Below, piece after piece: positions 6,226 through 12,226 of a DNA stretch of 12,226 bases. The position numbers and the translations under genes were made by a program. Source of the stretch: CS4-C045 sp964347545 (GTDB taxonomy: Bacteria; Planctomycetota; Planctomycetia; Pirellulales; UBA7805); the NCBI GenBank assembly GCA_964347545.1, contig CAYFZZ010000234.1, positions 1 to 12,226 on the forward strand. The letters are read 5' to 3'. Under the pieces are notes generated by a model. That model was not told where the DNA came from and made no database searches. It saw only the letters and a program-made list of their open reading frames with translations. The stretch's first letter is position 1. The number at the start of each line of letters is the position of its first letter.

Positions 6226-6966
6226 TCAGATGTCCAATTCCATCCCGTCTTCTCCCACCACGGTCGATGGGAAGATCGCTTGGGCGTCGGCCACCTCGAT
6301 CGGGTCCGCTCGGTCGTCCGCCGGATTCAGGTGCACCAGCACCAGGCGGCCGACTTGGGCCTCGCGGGCGAGCGTGGCGACGGCCGAGGTGGAACTGTGA
6401 AACAGGTCCGCAGCCAGCTGGGCCTGGGTGTCGGGAAAATAGCATTCGTGCAGCAACAGATCCACGCCCCGGATTTTGTCCAGGTAATCCACCCCCACCG
6501 CGGCGGTGGTATCGGTGACGTAAGCCAGGCTGTGGTGGGGCCAGTCCAGCCGGAAGCCGACGACGCCCCCGGGATGTTCCAGGGGAAAATGGGTCAAGCG
6601 GCCGCCCCCCCGCAACGGTACGACGTCGGCCAGCGGGCGGAACTCCATCGCCGGTGGGACCGGAAAAATCAGTTCCGCAAACAGATGCTCGCGCACGGCT
6701 GCCAGTTTCTCTGCCTCGCCATGCAACACAACCTCCTCCACCGGATGCTGGTCCAGGATTCCCAACAGGTACGTCAGTCCCACGATGTGGTCCAGATGCG
6801 CGTGGGTCAGAAAAATGTCCAGCTGGGTTGTCTGCAAGTGTTCCGGCAAGCGAAACATCCCCGTGCCGGCATCCAGGACGATCCCCAGTTCGGGGATCAG
6901 GAAGCACGCCGTGTGGCGCTGGCGGTTGGGGTGGTATCCGGTGGTGCCCAGCAACAGCAGTTTCAT
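6226..6966 (-). CDS. MBL-fold metallo-hydrolase, RNase Z-like
   Basis: A 246-aa cytosolic protein of the metallo-beta-lactamase fold with an apparently complete two-zinc site. It carries THAHLDH (54-60: His55, His57, Asp59, His60), a third ligand probably at His131, bridging Asp152 in YVTDT and final His212 in LVHLNP. LLLHECYF (170-177) and the HSSTS segment (190-194) match the arrangement in RNase Z and related phosphodiesterases (HEAT..HS..A), so an RNA or cyclic-nucleotide phosphodiester substrate is more likely than a beta-lactam. It is shorter than typical bacterial RNase Z (about 300 aa), and I see no clear exosite arm, so I do not call it rnz. The start is the ATG at 6966, where MKLLLLGTTG opens the first strand; the open frame beyond it (to 7236) runs into the recQ gene. 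No Shine-Dalgarno is evident. It is divergent from recQ. Confidence 0.85.
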   Translation of the reverse strand: MKLLLLGTTGYHPNRQRHTACFLIPELGIVLDAGTGMFRLPEHLQTTQLDIFLTHAHLDHIVGLTYLLGILDQHPVEEVVLHGEAEKLAAVREHLFAELIFPVPPAMEFRPLADVVPLRGGGRLTHFPLEHPGGVVGFRLDWPHHSLAYVTDTTAAVGVDYLDKIRGVDLLLHECYFPDTQAQLAADLFHSSTSAVATLAREAQVGRLVLVHLNPADDRADPIEVADAQAIFPSTVVGEDGMELDI

Positions 6967-7020
6967 AGCGGGTGACGGGGGCTTGGGGGGGGAGGACCAG
7001 CGGGAGGGCCGGGCGGTTGG

Positions 7021-7049
7021 TCGACGCCTGTGGCGGCCCTCGTTAAGAT
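7021..7049 (+). promoter_or_regulatory. Candidate recQ promoter
   Basis: TCGACG (7021-7026) and TAAGAT (7044-7049) each match 4 of 6 sigma-70 bases with a 17-bp spacer. This is the only AT-richer spot in the very GC-rich divergent gap (6967-7152). No comparable pair was found for the leftward MBL gene. Confidence 0.3.
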
Positions 7050-7152
7050 GATAAACGCCACGCCCCCCCGCAGGAAACCGGCCGTCGTGGCCGGGCGGTG
7101 TCTGGGCCGCCCCGGGCGGCCGCGGGGGGGGGGCTGAGCCGCGAGGTAACGG

Positions 7153-8976
7153 ATGACCCCTTCTCCGCTGGACGTCCTGCACACCGTCTTTGGCTATGCC
7201 GGCTTTCGCGATCAGCAGGCCGGGATTATCCAGCACGTGACCGGGGGGGGAGATGCGGTGGTCCTGATGCCGACCGGCGGCGGCAAATCGCTCTGTTACC
7301 AGATCCCGGCCATCGTGCGACCTGGGGTGGGCATCGTCATTTCGCCGCTGATTGCCTTGATGCAGGATCAGGTCCGAGCCTTGATGGCATTGGGGGTACG
7401 AGCGACGTATATCAACTCGTCGCTCCCCGCCTCCGCGGCCGCTCGGCTGGAAGACGAAATGGTGGCGGGCGATTACGACCTGGTGTACGTGGCGCCGGAA
7501 CGGCTGATGACAGACCGTTTTTTAAAGCTGCTGGACCAGACCCAGTTGGCCCTGTTCGCGATCGACGAGGCGCATTGCGTTTCCCAATGGGGGCACGATT
7601 TTCGCCCGGAGTACCTGGAGCTGGCGGCCTTGGCCACTCGGTTTGGAGGGGTTCCCCGGGTCGCGCTGACCGCCACCGCCGACAAACCGACGCGACGCGA
7701 CATTGTCCAGCGGTTGCAGCTCGGCTCGGCCCGCTTGTTTGTCAGCGGTTTCGACCGTCCCAACATTTGCTATCGCGTGTTGATCAAGCAGAATCCGCAC
7801 CAACAGCTGCTGGGTTTTCTGCGGGACGAGCATCCGGGGGAGGCGGGGATTGTCTACCGCATGACGCGTAAGGGGGTCGACCAGACCGCCGCCTGGTTAA
7901 ACCAGCAGGGGATTCGGGCGGTCCCTTATCATGCGGGGTTGGAGAGCCCTGTGCGGCATCGCCATCAGGAACGGTTCCTGCGGGAAGAGGGGCTGGTGGT
8001 GGTGGCCACCCTGGCGTTCGGGATGGGCATCGACAAACCGGATGTCCGCTTCGTGGCTCATCTCGATCCGCCCCGCAGCCTGGAGGCCTACTACCAGGAA
8101 ACGGGCCGGGCCGGCCGTGACGGCCGGCCCGCCGACGCCTGGATGACCTACGGCCTGGCCGACATCGTGGCTCAACGGCGGCTGATTGACTCGAGCGAGG
8201 CGGCGGACGAGCAGAAGCGGATCGAGCATCAGCGGCTGGGAGTGATGCATGGCTTTTGTGAGACCACCGAGTGCCGCCGACGTGTGTTGTTGCAGTACTT
8301 TGGCGAGGCGGTTGAGCGGTCTTGCGGCAACTGCGATACCTGCTTGAATCCCGTGGAAACCTGGGAGGGGACCGAGGCAGTTCAAAAGTTCATGTCGTGC
8401 GTATACCGCACCGGCCAGCGGTTTGGGGCCGGCCATGTGATCGACGTGCTGTTGGGGAATGACTCGGAAAAAGTGCAGCGGTTGGGGCACGGGGAGTTGA
8501 GCACCTTTGGGATTGGCGGGGAACTATCGAAACAGGGTTGGCACAGTGTGGCCCGCCAACTGGTCGCCAGCGGCCTGCTGGCGGTCGATTACCAGTACGG
8601 GTCCCTGCAGTTGACGGCCCAATCGTGGAAGGTGATGAAGGGCCACCGCCCCGTCCCGCTCCGCCGCGACCCCGTGCTGGCCTCTGGCCGTTCGGCCGCC
8701 AAGCCGCGAGCCCCCCGTGCCCGACCGTCCGTCCTGCTGGAAACGGCAGCGCAACGGCAGCTGTTCGAGGCCTTGCGGGCCACTCGGCTGAGCCTGGCGG
8801 GCCAGCAGGGAGTGCCGCCCTATGTGATTTTCCACGACGCCACGCTCCACGAAATGACGATCCACCAGCCGCATGACCTGGATACCCTGGCACAGATCAG
8901 TGGCGTAGGGGCCAGGAAACTGGCCAAATACGGCGCCACGTTTCTGCGGGTGATTGTGGAAAATTCCGAGCGGTGA
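7153..8976 (+). CDS. recQ: ATP-dependent DNA helicase RecQ
   Basis: A 607-aa 3'-5' superfamily 2 helicase acting in recombination and replication-fork repair, close to the 609 aa of E. coli RecQ. Domains run in the standard order. The helicase core has Walker A TGGGKS (Lys45), DEAH (138-141) followed by CVSQWGHDFRPEY, motif III TATA and motif VI QETGRAGRDGR. A zinc-binding region follows with Cys369 nearby and ligands Cys374, Cys391, Cys394, Cys397, the same 16-2-2 spacing as E. coli RecQ. Then come a winged-helix RQC region (about 400-500), a basic Pro/Arg/Ala linker (about 505-528) and a C-terminal HRDC domain (about 530-605). GAGGT at 7143-7147, 5 nt upstream, supports ATG 7153. A run of eight G at 7243-7250 lies inside codons for TGGGD near residue 32. 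No partner gene (recJ, recF) is nearby. Confidence 0.96.
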   Translation: MTPSPLDVLHTVFGYAGFRDQQAGIIQHVTGGGDAVVLMPTGGGKSLCYQIPAIVRPGVGIVISPLIALMQDQVRALMALGVRATYINSSLPASAAARLEDEMVAGDYDLVYVAPERLMTDRFLKLLDQTQLALFAIDEAHCVSQWGHDFRPEYLELAALATRFGGVPRVALTATADKPTRRDIVQRLQLGSARLFVSGFDRPNICYRVLIKQNPHQQLLGFLRDEHPGEAGIVYRMTRKGVDQTAAWLNQQGIRAVPYHAGLESPVRHRHQERFLREEGLVVVATLAFGMGIDKPDVRFVAHLDPPRSLEAYYQETGRAGRDGRPADAWMTYGLADIVAQRRLIDSSEAADEQKRIEHQRLGVMHGFCETTECRRRVLLQYFGEAVERSCGNCDTCLNPVETWEGTEAVQKFMSCVYRTGQRFGAGHVIDVLLGNDSEKVQRLGHGELSTFGIGGELSKQGWHSVARQLVASGLLAVDYQYGSLQLTAQSWKVMKGHRPVPLRRDPVLASGRSAAKPRAPRARPSVLLETAAQRQLFEALRATRLSLAGQQGVPPYVIFHDATLHEMTIHQPHDLDTLAQISGVGARKLAKYGATFLRVIVENSER

Positions 8977-9041
8977 AGGGGGCGGGTGGTTCAGCGGCCG
9001 GGAGGCCAGCGGCGGGTTGGCCTGGACTTGCCCTACCGACA

Positions 9042-9060
9042 TGGTATCATGTCCGGACAT
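9042..9060 (+). promoter_or_regulatory. Candidate infA promoter with overlapping palindrome
   Basis: TGG followed by TATCAT (9045-9050) is an extended -10 element; no good -35 is visible at 17 bp. A 12-bp perfect palindrome, ATGTCCGGACAT (9049-9060), overlaps the -10 end and the expected start of transcription, where a dimeric regulator could bind. Palindromes of this size also occur by chance. Confidence 0.35.
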
Positions 9061-9149
9061 ACAGAAGGTAAGCTTGATTTTCCGGCGGGCCGCAGCGATA
9101 GCTCAGAGGACGACTGACACCGGCGAGACGGCGACACCAGGAGACGAAT

Positions 9150-9374
9150 GTGACCAAGCCCAAAGAAGAGGCCCTGGAAGTAGACGGCGTTGTCACCCAG
9201 GCGCTGGCCAACACCCGCTTTCGCGTGCAAATCGAGGGCGGGCACGACGTGATCGCGCACGTGGCCGGCCGGATGCGCAAACATTTCATCCGGATCGTGC
9301 CGGGTGATCGGGTCCGAGTGGAATTGTCGCCCTACGACCTGACCAAGGGGAGCATTACTTACCGCGAGCGTTGA
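9150..9374 (+). CDS. infA: Translation initiation factor IF-1
   Basis: A 74-aa S1/OB-fold protein that binds the ribosomal A site on the 30S subunit and helps IF-2 and IF-3 select the initiator tRNA. It covers the whole family: VDGVV (11-15), NTRFRV (21-26), the highly conserved RMRKHFIRI (41-49), PGDRVRVELSPYDL (51-64) and the closing KGSITYR. Ser68 stands where many homologues have Arg (KGRI), and Glu73 is in a usually neutral or basic tail. The start is GTG: an in-frame stop at 9099-9101 leaves no other ATG, GTG or TTG, and AGGAGA (9139-9144) lies 5 nt before it. An out-of-frame ATG at 9148-9150, followed at once by TGA, overlaps this start. The gene is 173 bp after recQ with its own promoter-like site. 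Single-gene context, not the usual ribosomal-protein operon end, is what the window shows. Confidence 0.96.
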   Translation: MTKPKEEALEVDGVVTQALANTRFRVQIEGGHDVIAHVAGRMRKHFIRIVPGDRVRVELSPYDLTKGSITYRER

Positions 9375-9587
9375 GTGCCGGCGGATCCCGCTTCGCCCTG
9401 CGTCCTCTTTCCTTTCCCGGCGACGGGGTCCTTGCTGAGCGGATGGGCCGCGGTCGTCCCGTGGGTGGGGAGGGGGTCCCTGGCGGGCCAAAGTTGCGGA
9501 AAAAGTCCCACCACGCCCCCTCCGGCGGTGGCCGAAAGTCGCTCGGCCGCGTGGCGGGCCAGGGCGGACTGGCGGGGGCTGACCCCT

Positions 9588-9616
9588 TTGCCGAGCGACG
9601 CCTGCTGAGCTACAAT
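9588..9616 (+). promoter_or_regulatory. Promoter-like pair upstream of the alpha/beta hydrolase
   Basis: TTGCCG (9588-9593, 4 of 6) and TACAAT (9611-9616, 5 of 6) are separated by exactly 17 bp, the best sigma-70-type match I found in the window. Transcription would start near 9623, giving a leader of about 185 nt before the ATG at 9808. Confidence 0.5.
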
Positions 9617-9724
9617 TTGGGCTTGGCTCGACCTTGGCCAGCAGGATGGTATACCCCCCCGATTTTCCCCCCTTTCGCGTCGACAACAGGAAGTGGCTGC
9701 CGAGCTGTGAGGCGGATGCGATTT

Positions 9725-9741
9725 CGCGGGACGATCCCGCG
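9725..9741 (+). other. Leader hairpin (CGCGGGA / TCCCGCG)
   Basis: A perfect 7-bp, all-but-one GC stem with a 3-nt loop (CGA) lies 66 nt before the hydrolase start and inside its predicted leader. There is no T-tract after it, so it is not an intrinsic terminator. It could affect RNA stability or translation. Confidence 0.45.
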
Positions 9742-9807
9742 GGATGCTGAGCGCCCGGATGTGCTGGGACCAAGCCGTTTTGCTCAGACCAGGAATGGGA
9801 CGCCCGT

Positions 9808-10851
9808 ATGATCTGGTGGATTATCTTCCTTCTGACGCCGTTGGTCGCCGTCGCGGGCGTGGTGCTCTACGTGTGGGTGCGGGTCTATCCCACGGCGACG
9901 CAAGGGGCGGCTCGGATCGCTCCGCTGCCGCCGGCCGTCAAGTCGGCGAGGCAGGTCGAGGGGGAGGCGTGCGAGTTTCAGACCCGGGACGGGCTTACCT
10001 TGCGGGGCACCTACCTGCGGACCGAATGCGAGCCGCGGCGGGGGGTAATCGTGTTTTGCCATCCCTTATTCGCCAGCCGTTGGGCGGTCACCGACCACCT
10101 GGCAGCTCTGCGCCGCGGCGGCTTCGACGTGTTTGCCTTTGATTTTCGCAATCACGGCAGCAGCGACAAAAAAGAAGGCTATTATCCCCGTCCCAACCTG
10201 ACCCGCTTCGAAGTGGACGACTTGTCCGCCGCCATCGACTACGTTTCCGCTCGACACGACGCCGATCCGCGGGGGGTGGGGTTGATTGGGTTGAGCAAAG
10301 GGGGGGCGGCGGCCCTGCATCTGGCGACGACGGACGATCGGGTCTGGGCGGTCGTGGCGGACAGTGCCTTTTCGGTCGATTGGATTACGTCCTATTACTT
10401 CCGCCGGTATGTGGGTATCTTCACCCCGGTCGCCGCGTCGGTGGTCCGCAAAATGCCCTGGTTTCTGTACCTGGTTTACGCACGCTTTATCCAGGCTCGC
10501 GTGGCGCGGCAGCTGGGAGTCAAGACGTGTGACTTGCTGTACGTGCTGGACCGCGTTCAGCCTCCGGTGTTTTTGATTCATGGCGGGCAAGATCAGTATG
10601 TGCCGGTCGAGATGGCCCACACGCTGAAACGGCGGATTGGCAGGCAGTGCAAGCTGTGGATTGTGGAACGGGCCAACCACAACGAGGCCCTCCACCAGGC
10701 GACGGCGAAATACGAGGACCGCATGGTCCGCTTCCTGGCCAAGCACTGCGGGCAGGACCAGTGGTCACCGGCCACCCTGCCGCTAGAAGAACGCCCGCTG
10801 GGCCGTCCCGCCACCGGACAGCCCACCCCCGTCAGCGGGGCGGCCTCCTAA
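9808..10851 (+). CDS. Membrane-anchored alpha/beta hydrolase
   Basis: A 347-aa serine hydrolase. Residues 2-24 form one hydrophobic helix (WWIIFLL...VVLYVWV), so the enzyme is probably tethered to a membrane. The alpha/beta hydrolase core runs from about 55 to 310: FCHPL (83-87, oxyanion-hole region), DFRNHGSSD (112-120), nucleophile elbow GLSKGG (Ser163), acid Asp262 in HGGQD and catalytic His291 in ANHNEA. All three catalytic residues are in the expected order and spacing. The sequence resembles the esterase/dienelactone-hydrolase-like group of the Peptidase S9/hydrolase_4 type, but the substrate is unknown. The last ~30 residues are Pro/Gly-rich and dispensable-looking. The ribosome binding site is weak, so the start rests on the membrane segment beginning at residue 2. 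The upstream region has its own promoter-like pair. Confidence 0.88.
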   Translation: MIWWIIFLLTPLVAVAGVVLYVWVRVYPTATQGAARIAPLPPAVKSARQVEGEACEFQTRDGLTLRGTYLRTECEPRRGVIVFCHPLFASRWAVTDHLAALRRGGFDVFAFDFRNHGSSDKKEGYYPRPNLTRFEVDDLSAAIDYVSARHDADPRGVGLIGLSKGGAAALHLATTDDRVWAVVADSAFSVDWITSYYFRRYVGIFTPVAASVVRKMPWFLYLVYARFIQARVARQLGVKTCDLLYVLDRVQPPVFLIHGGQDQYVPVEMAHTLKRRIGRQCKLWIVERANHNEALHQATAKYEDRMVRFLAKHCGQDQWSPATLPLEERPLGRPATGQPTPVSGAAS

Positions 10852-10988
10852 ACGGCGGCCACCCCCCCACCAGTCTTCTTTTGCCTCGCACCCGCAAAGC
10901 CCTCCGGCCCGTTGCCTGGCGGCGGGCATCCGCATCGGCGGCTGTCTGCCCTCATGGCGTGGGTCGGCGCCGCGGGGCGAAGGGTGGG

Positions 10989-11014
10989 GGTGGCAACGCT
11001 TTGCGGCTGCCACC
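10989..11014. other. Hairpin between hydrolase and hypothetical gene
   Basis: GGTGGCA (10989-10995) and TGCCACC (11008-11014) form a perfect 7-bp stem, and CGC/GCG inside the loop can extend it around a TTT tip. No T-tract follows. It lies 138 bp after the hydrolase stop and could limit 3' decay, or be incidental in this GC-rich gap. Confidence 0.4.
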
Positions 11015-11036
11015 GCGGCGAGGGGCCGTGGACCCT

Positions 11037-11066
11037 TTGGAAATCGGGGGGCATCGAGTATACGAT
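11037..11066 (+). promoter_or_regulatory. Candidate promoter of the 11150 gene
   Basis: TTGGAA (11037-11042) and TACGAT (11061-11066) match 4 of 6 bases each with an 18-bp spacer; TATACG at 11059 gives an alternative with 16 bp. The leader would be about 75 nt. Confidence 0.35.
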
Positions 11067-11149
11067 TAGGGGGCTGCGGGAGTCGTCAGCCTGTCGAGTT
11101 AGCCGGACGATGTTTGTCCTCCGATGATGTTCCAACGTGGAGAAACGCG

Positions 11150-11725
11150 ATGACACAGTTTTCGAGTTCTGGTGGGAGGATCTTTTCCCTTCCGGGTGGG
11201 ATGCTGGCCGCCGGTGTCCTCTGCCTGGGCATCACCGGGGGGATGCTCTTCAGCCGCGGGGGCGGGGAACCACCCCTTACGGTGCTGGAAATTCCCGTAC
11301 GGGCCGAGGGGGCGTCGTATGGCGAGGATGGATTTGTGACCGGCACGGCCAGGCTGGAGGATGACCTGGACGCCTTTTATTTCTTTGACGGTTTGACAGG
11401 CGAGCTCAAGGTCCTGGCGATCAATCCGCGGACGCGGAAGTTCATGGCGGAATTCAGTCGCAATGTGGCCGAGGATTTCAAGTTAGACAAAGATGTCAAG
11501 AACCCGCATTTCATGGTGGTGGCAGGGGTGGCGGACCTGGTCGAGAAGGAGGGGAATCTGCGGTGGAGCGATTCGGTGTTTTACGTGGTGGAGCGGAATT
11601 CGGGCAAAGCGGCTTGTTACGCGGCAAAATTTCCCAGCGGCCTGCGTTCGCAGGACAGCATCTACCGCAGCTCGCTGGTGGGGCTGGACACCCACAGTCT
11701 GCGGAAGGTGCGCGTGCGGGACTAG
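11150..11725 (+). CDS. Membrane-anchored protein, planctomycete-type hypothetical
   Basis: A 191-aa protein of unknown function. Residues 14-34 form a hydrophobic segment after a Ser/Gly-rich start (MTQFSSSGG), so the rest probably faces the outside. The C-terminal part (about 60-185) is beta-rich, with two strand-turn-strand segments, FYFFDGLTGELKVLAINP and SVFYVVERNSGKAACYA, which look like blades of a small beta-propeller or an immunoglobulin-like sheet. I recall similar short proteins in Pirellulales, where they recur as conserved hypotheticals, but no role is established. The start at 11150 is supported by GGAG at 11139-11142, 7 nt upstream; the open frame reaches back 12 codons with no better site. 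The gene stands alone, with its own promoter-like pair, and its 3' end leads into repeat block C. Confidence 0.75.
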   Translation: MTQFSSSGGRIFSLPGGMLAAGVLCLGITGGMLFSRGGGEPPLTVLEIPVRAEGASYGEDGFVTGTARLEDDLDAFYFFDGLTGELKVLAINPRTRKFMAEFSRNVAEDFKLDKDVKNPHFMVVAGVADLVEKEGNLRWSDSVFYVVERNSGKAACYAAKFPSGLRSQDSIYRSSLVGLDTHSLRKVRVRD

Positions 11726-11794
11726 CGGGCCTGGGGAAAGGACACACATCCTCCGCCTCGGCGGCCAAGGGATGATTGACGAAGCTTGATTTTT

Positions 11795-11830
11795 GAAGTG
11801 CAAAGTCGGGCGGCGTGCCGCGTCCACTTC
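11795..11830. repeat. Nested palindrome in the 5' module of block C
   Basis: GAAGTG (11795-11800) pairs with CACTTC (11825-11830), and inside it GCGGC (11810-11814) pairs with GCCGC (11817-11821). The reverse complement of 5887-5955 in block B has the same layout around a GGCATGCC palindrome (5907-5914). This marks a shared 5' boundary of the element. Confidence 0.6.
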
Positions 11831-11847
11831 GCTCTTCAACCATCAAC

Positions 11848-11868
11848 AATCGTCAATCGTCAATCGTA
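11848..11868 (+). repeat. Three tandem 7-bp repeats in block C
   Basis: AATCGTC, AATCGTC and AATCGTA are contiguous, with the same neighbours as the heptamers at 123-150. A further run AATCAAC, AATCGTC, AATCGTA lies at 12102-12122, one unit (254 bp) later. Confidence 0.85.
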
Positions 11869-11922
11869 TTCAGCCAGGCGAGGGCCACTGACTTTTACGC
11901 CCCCTGTTGCCTTTCGCTTTTC

Positions 11923-12049
11923 CCCCTTCGTGCTCTTCGCGCTCTTCGTGGTCTTTTTCCGCCTCCCTTGCAGCGGGGCGGGGACCACCGGCTTGGGGCC
12001 CCCGGCAAAGGGGAAATTTACCACGAAGGACACGAAGAGCACGAAGGGG
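11923..12049. repeat. Giant hairpin unit in block C
   Basis: The left arm (11923-11953) and right arm (12020-12049) are complementary over about 27 of 30 positions, with the same central mismatches as the block A unit. The loop core reads CGGGGACCACCGGCTTGGGG, a diverged version of the block A loop. Confidence 0.8.
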
Positions 12050-12226
12050 GCATTCGATAGTCGAAAAAGGAGTACGCCCCGCTTCCACTTCGCACTTCAA
12101 CAATCAACAATCGTCAATCGTATTCAGCAAGGCGAGGGCCACTGACTTTTACGCCCCCTGTTGCCTTTCGCTTTTCCCCCTTCGTGCTCTTCGCGCTCTT
12201 CGTGGTCCTTTTCCGCCTCCCTTGCA

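Larger units (their letters stand above)
9375..9807. other. 433-bp gap between infA and the alpha/beta hydrolase gene
   Basis: No credible gene is seen. Open frames exist on both strands but are Arg/Gly/Pro-rich with no recognisable fold and no ribosome binding site. What it does hold is a stable hairpin of unknown role (GGCCGA 9530-9535 with TCGGCC 9543-9548), a good promoter-like pair at 9588-9616 and a second hairpin in the resulting leader at 9725-9741. No T-tract terminator for infA is apparent. Confidence 0.6.
11771..12226 (+). repeat. Repeat block C: composite hairpin element, 5' part
   Basis: This begins 46 bp past the stop of the last gene. A 5' palindromic module (11771-11838) is followed by heptamers (11848-11868), a conserved stretch (11871-11910), hairpin unit one (11923-12049), a linker identical in type to 79-120, heptamers (12102-12122) and the left arm of a second hairpin (from about 12177) that is cut by the window edge. 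The period is 254 bp (11871 to 12125). The 3' module is not reached. Orientation is the same as block A and opposite to block B. Confidence 0.85.

Noticed and set aside
5884..6975. Plus-strand open frame of 363 codons through block B and opposite the MBL gene
   Set aside because: It begins in repeat sequence and continues antisense to a gene with intact zinc ligands.
9090..9140. tRNA-like D-arm sequence (ATAGCTCAGAGGA) upstream of infA
   Set aside because: No acceptor, anticodon or T-arm pairing follows; the similarity is confined to about 13 bases.
9371..9811. Possible small gene between infA and the hydrolase
   Set aside because: Arg/Gly/Pro-rich product, no ribosome binding site, and it spans a good promoter-like pair. 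The minus-strand frame at 9033-9773 is equally unconvincing and crosses infA.
1..12226. A small circular plasmid, since the ends nearly join within the repeat
   Set aside because: No replication or partition gene, and infA and recQ are chromosomal; an assembly break in a repeat explains the ends better.

Overview
This is a GC-rich window with the look of a Planctomycetota (Pirellulales-like) chromosome. That assignment is an inference from three things: the style of the two conserved 'hypothetical' proteins (a secreted HEAT-type protein at 560-1783 and a membrane-anchored protein at 11150-11725), the sequence of IF-1, and composite intergenic repeats built from TTCGTGCTCTTCG-type motifs. No rRNA or tRNA gene is present to anchor it.

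Layout. 1-559 is a repeat block (A). 560-1783 (-) encodes a secreted HEAT-type protein. A divergent gap leads to 2014-2523 (+), a MoaB/MogA-family molybdenum-cofactor protein, then 2684-3676 (+), a membrane-anchored endonuclease/exonuclease/phosphatase-fold protein. After a terminator and promoter pair comes 3924-5231 (+), a flavin-containing monooxygenase. 5232-6225 is a second repeat block (B). 6226-6966 (-) is an RNase Z-like metallo-beta-lactamase-fold hydrolase, divergent from 7153-8976 (+), a full-length RecQ helicase. Next are infA (9150-9374, +; GTG start), a membrane-anchored alpha/beta hydrolase (9808-10851, +), and a conserved-type hypothetical protein (11150-11725, +). 11726-12226 is a third repeat block (C).

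The genes look like separate transcription units rather than one operon. Gaps are 160-430 bp, and several have their own promoter-like hexamers. There is no shared pathway: Moco synthesis, DNA repair, translation initiation, RNA/ester hydrolysis and flavin oxygenation sit side by side. This is an ordinary housekeeping neighbourhood, not a defence or mobile island.

The most unusual content is the repeat family. It is modular: a 5' palindromic module, a run of 7-bp AATCGTC-like repeats, a ~38-bp conserved stretch, a ~125-bp giant hairpin with ~30-bp arms, and a 3' module of GGTTAAG/GGTGAAG repeats. Block B holds one complete copy on the minus strand (about 5471-5955). Blocks A and C hold the 3' and 5' parts of plus-strand copies with at least two hairpin units each, at a ~254-260 bp period. 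All blocks sit at gene 3' ends or between convergent genes, never in a promoter gap. The two window edges fall in the same hairpin loop, about 6 bp apart in unit coordinates. The second point of interest is the infA start, where an out-of-frame AUGUGA start-stop overlaps the GUG start codon.
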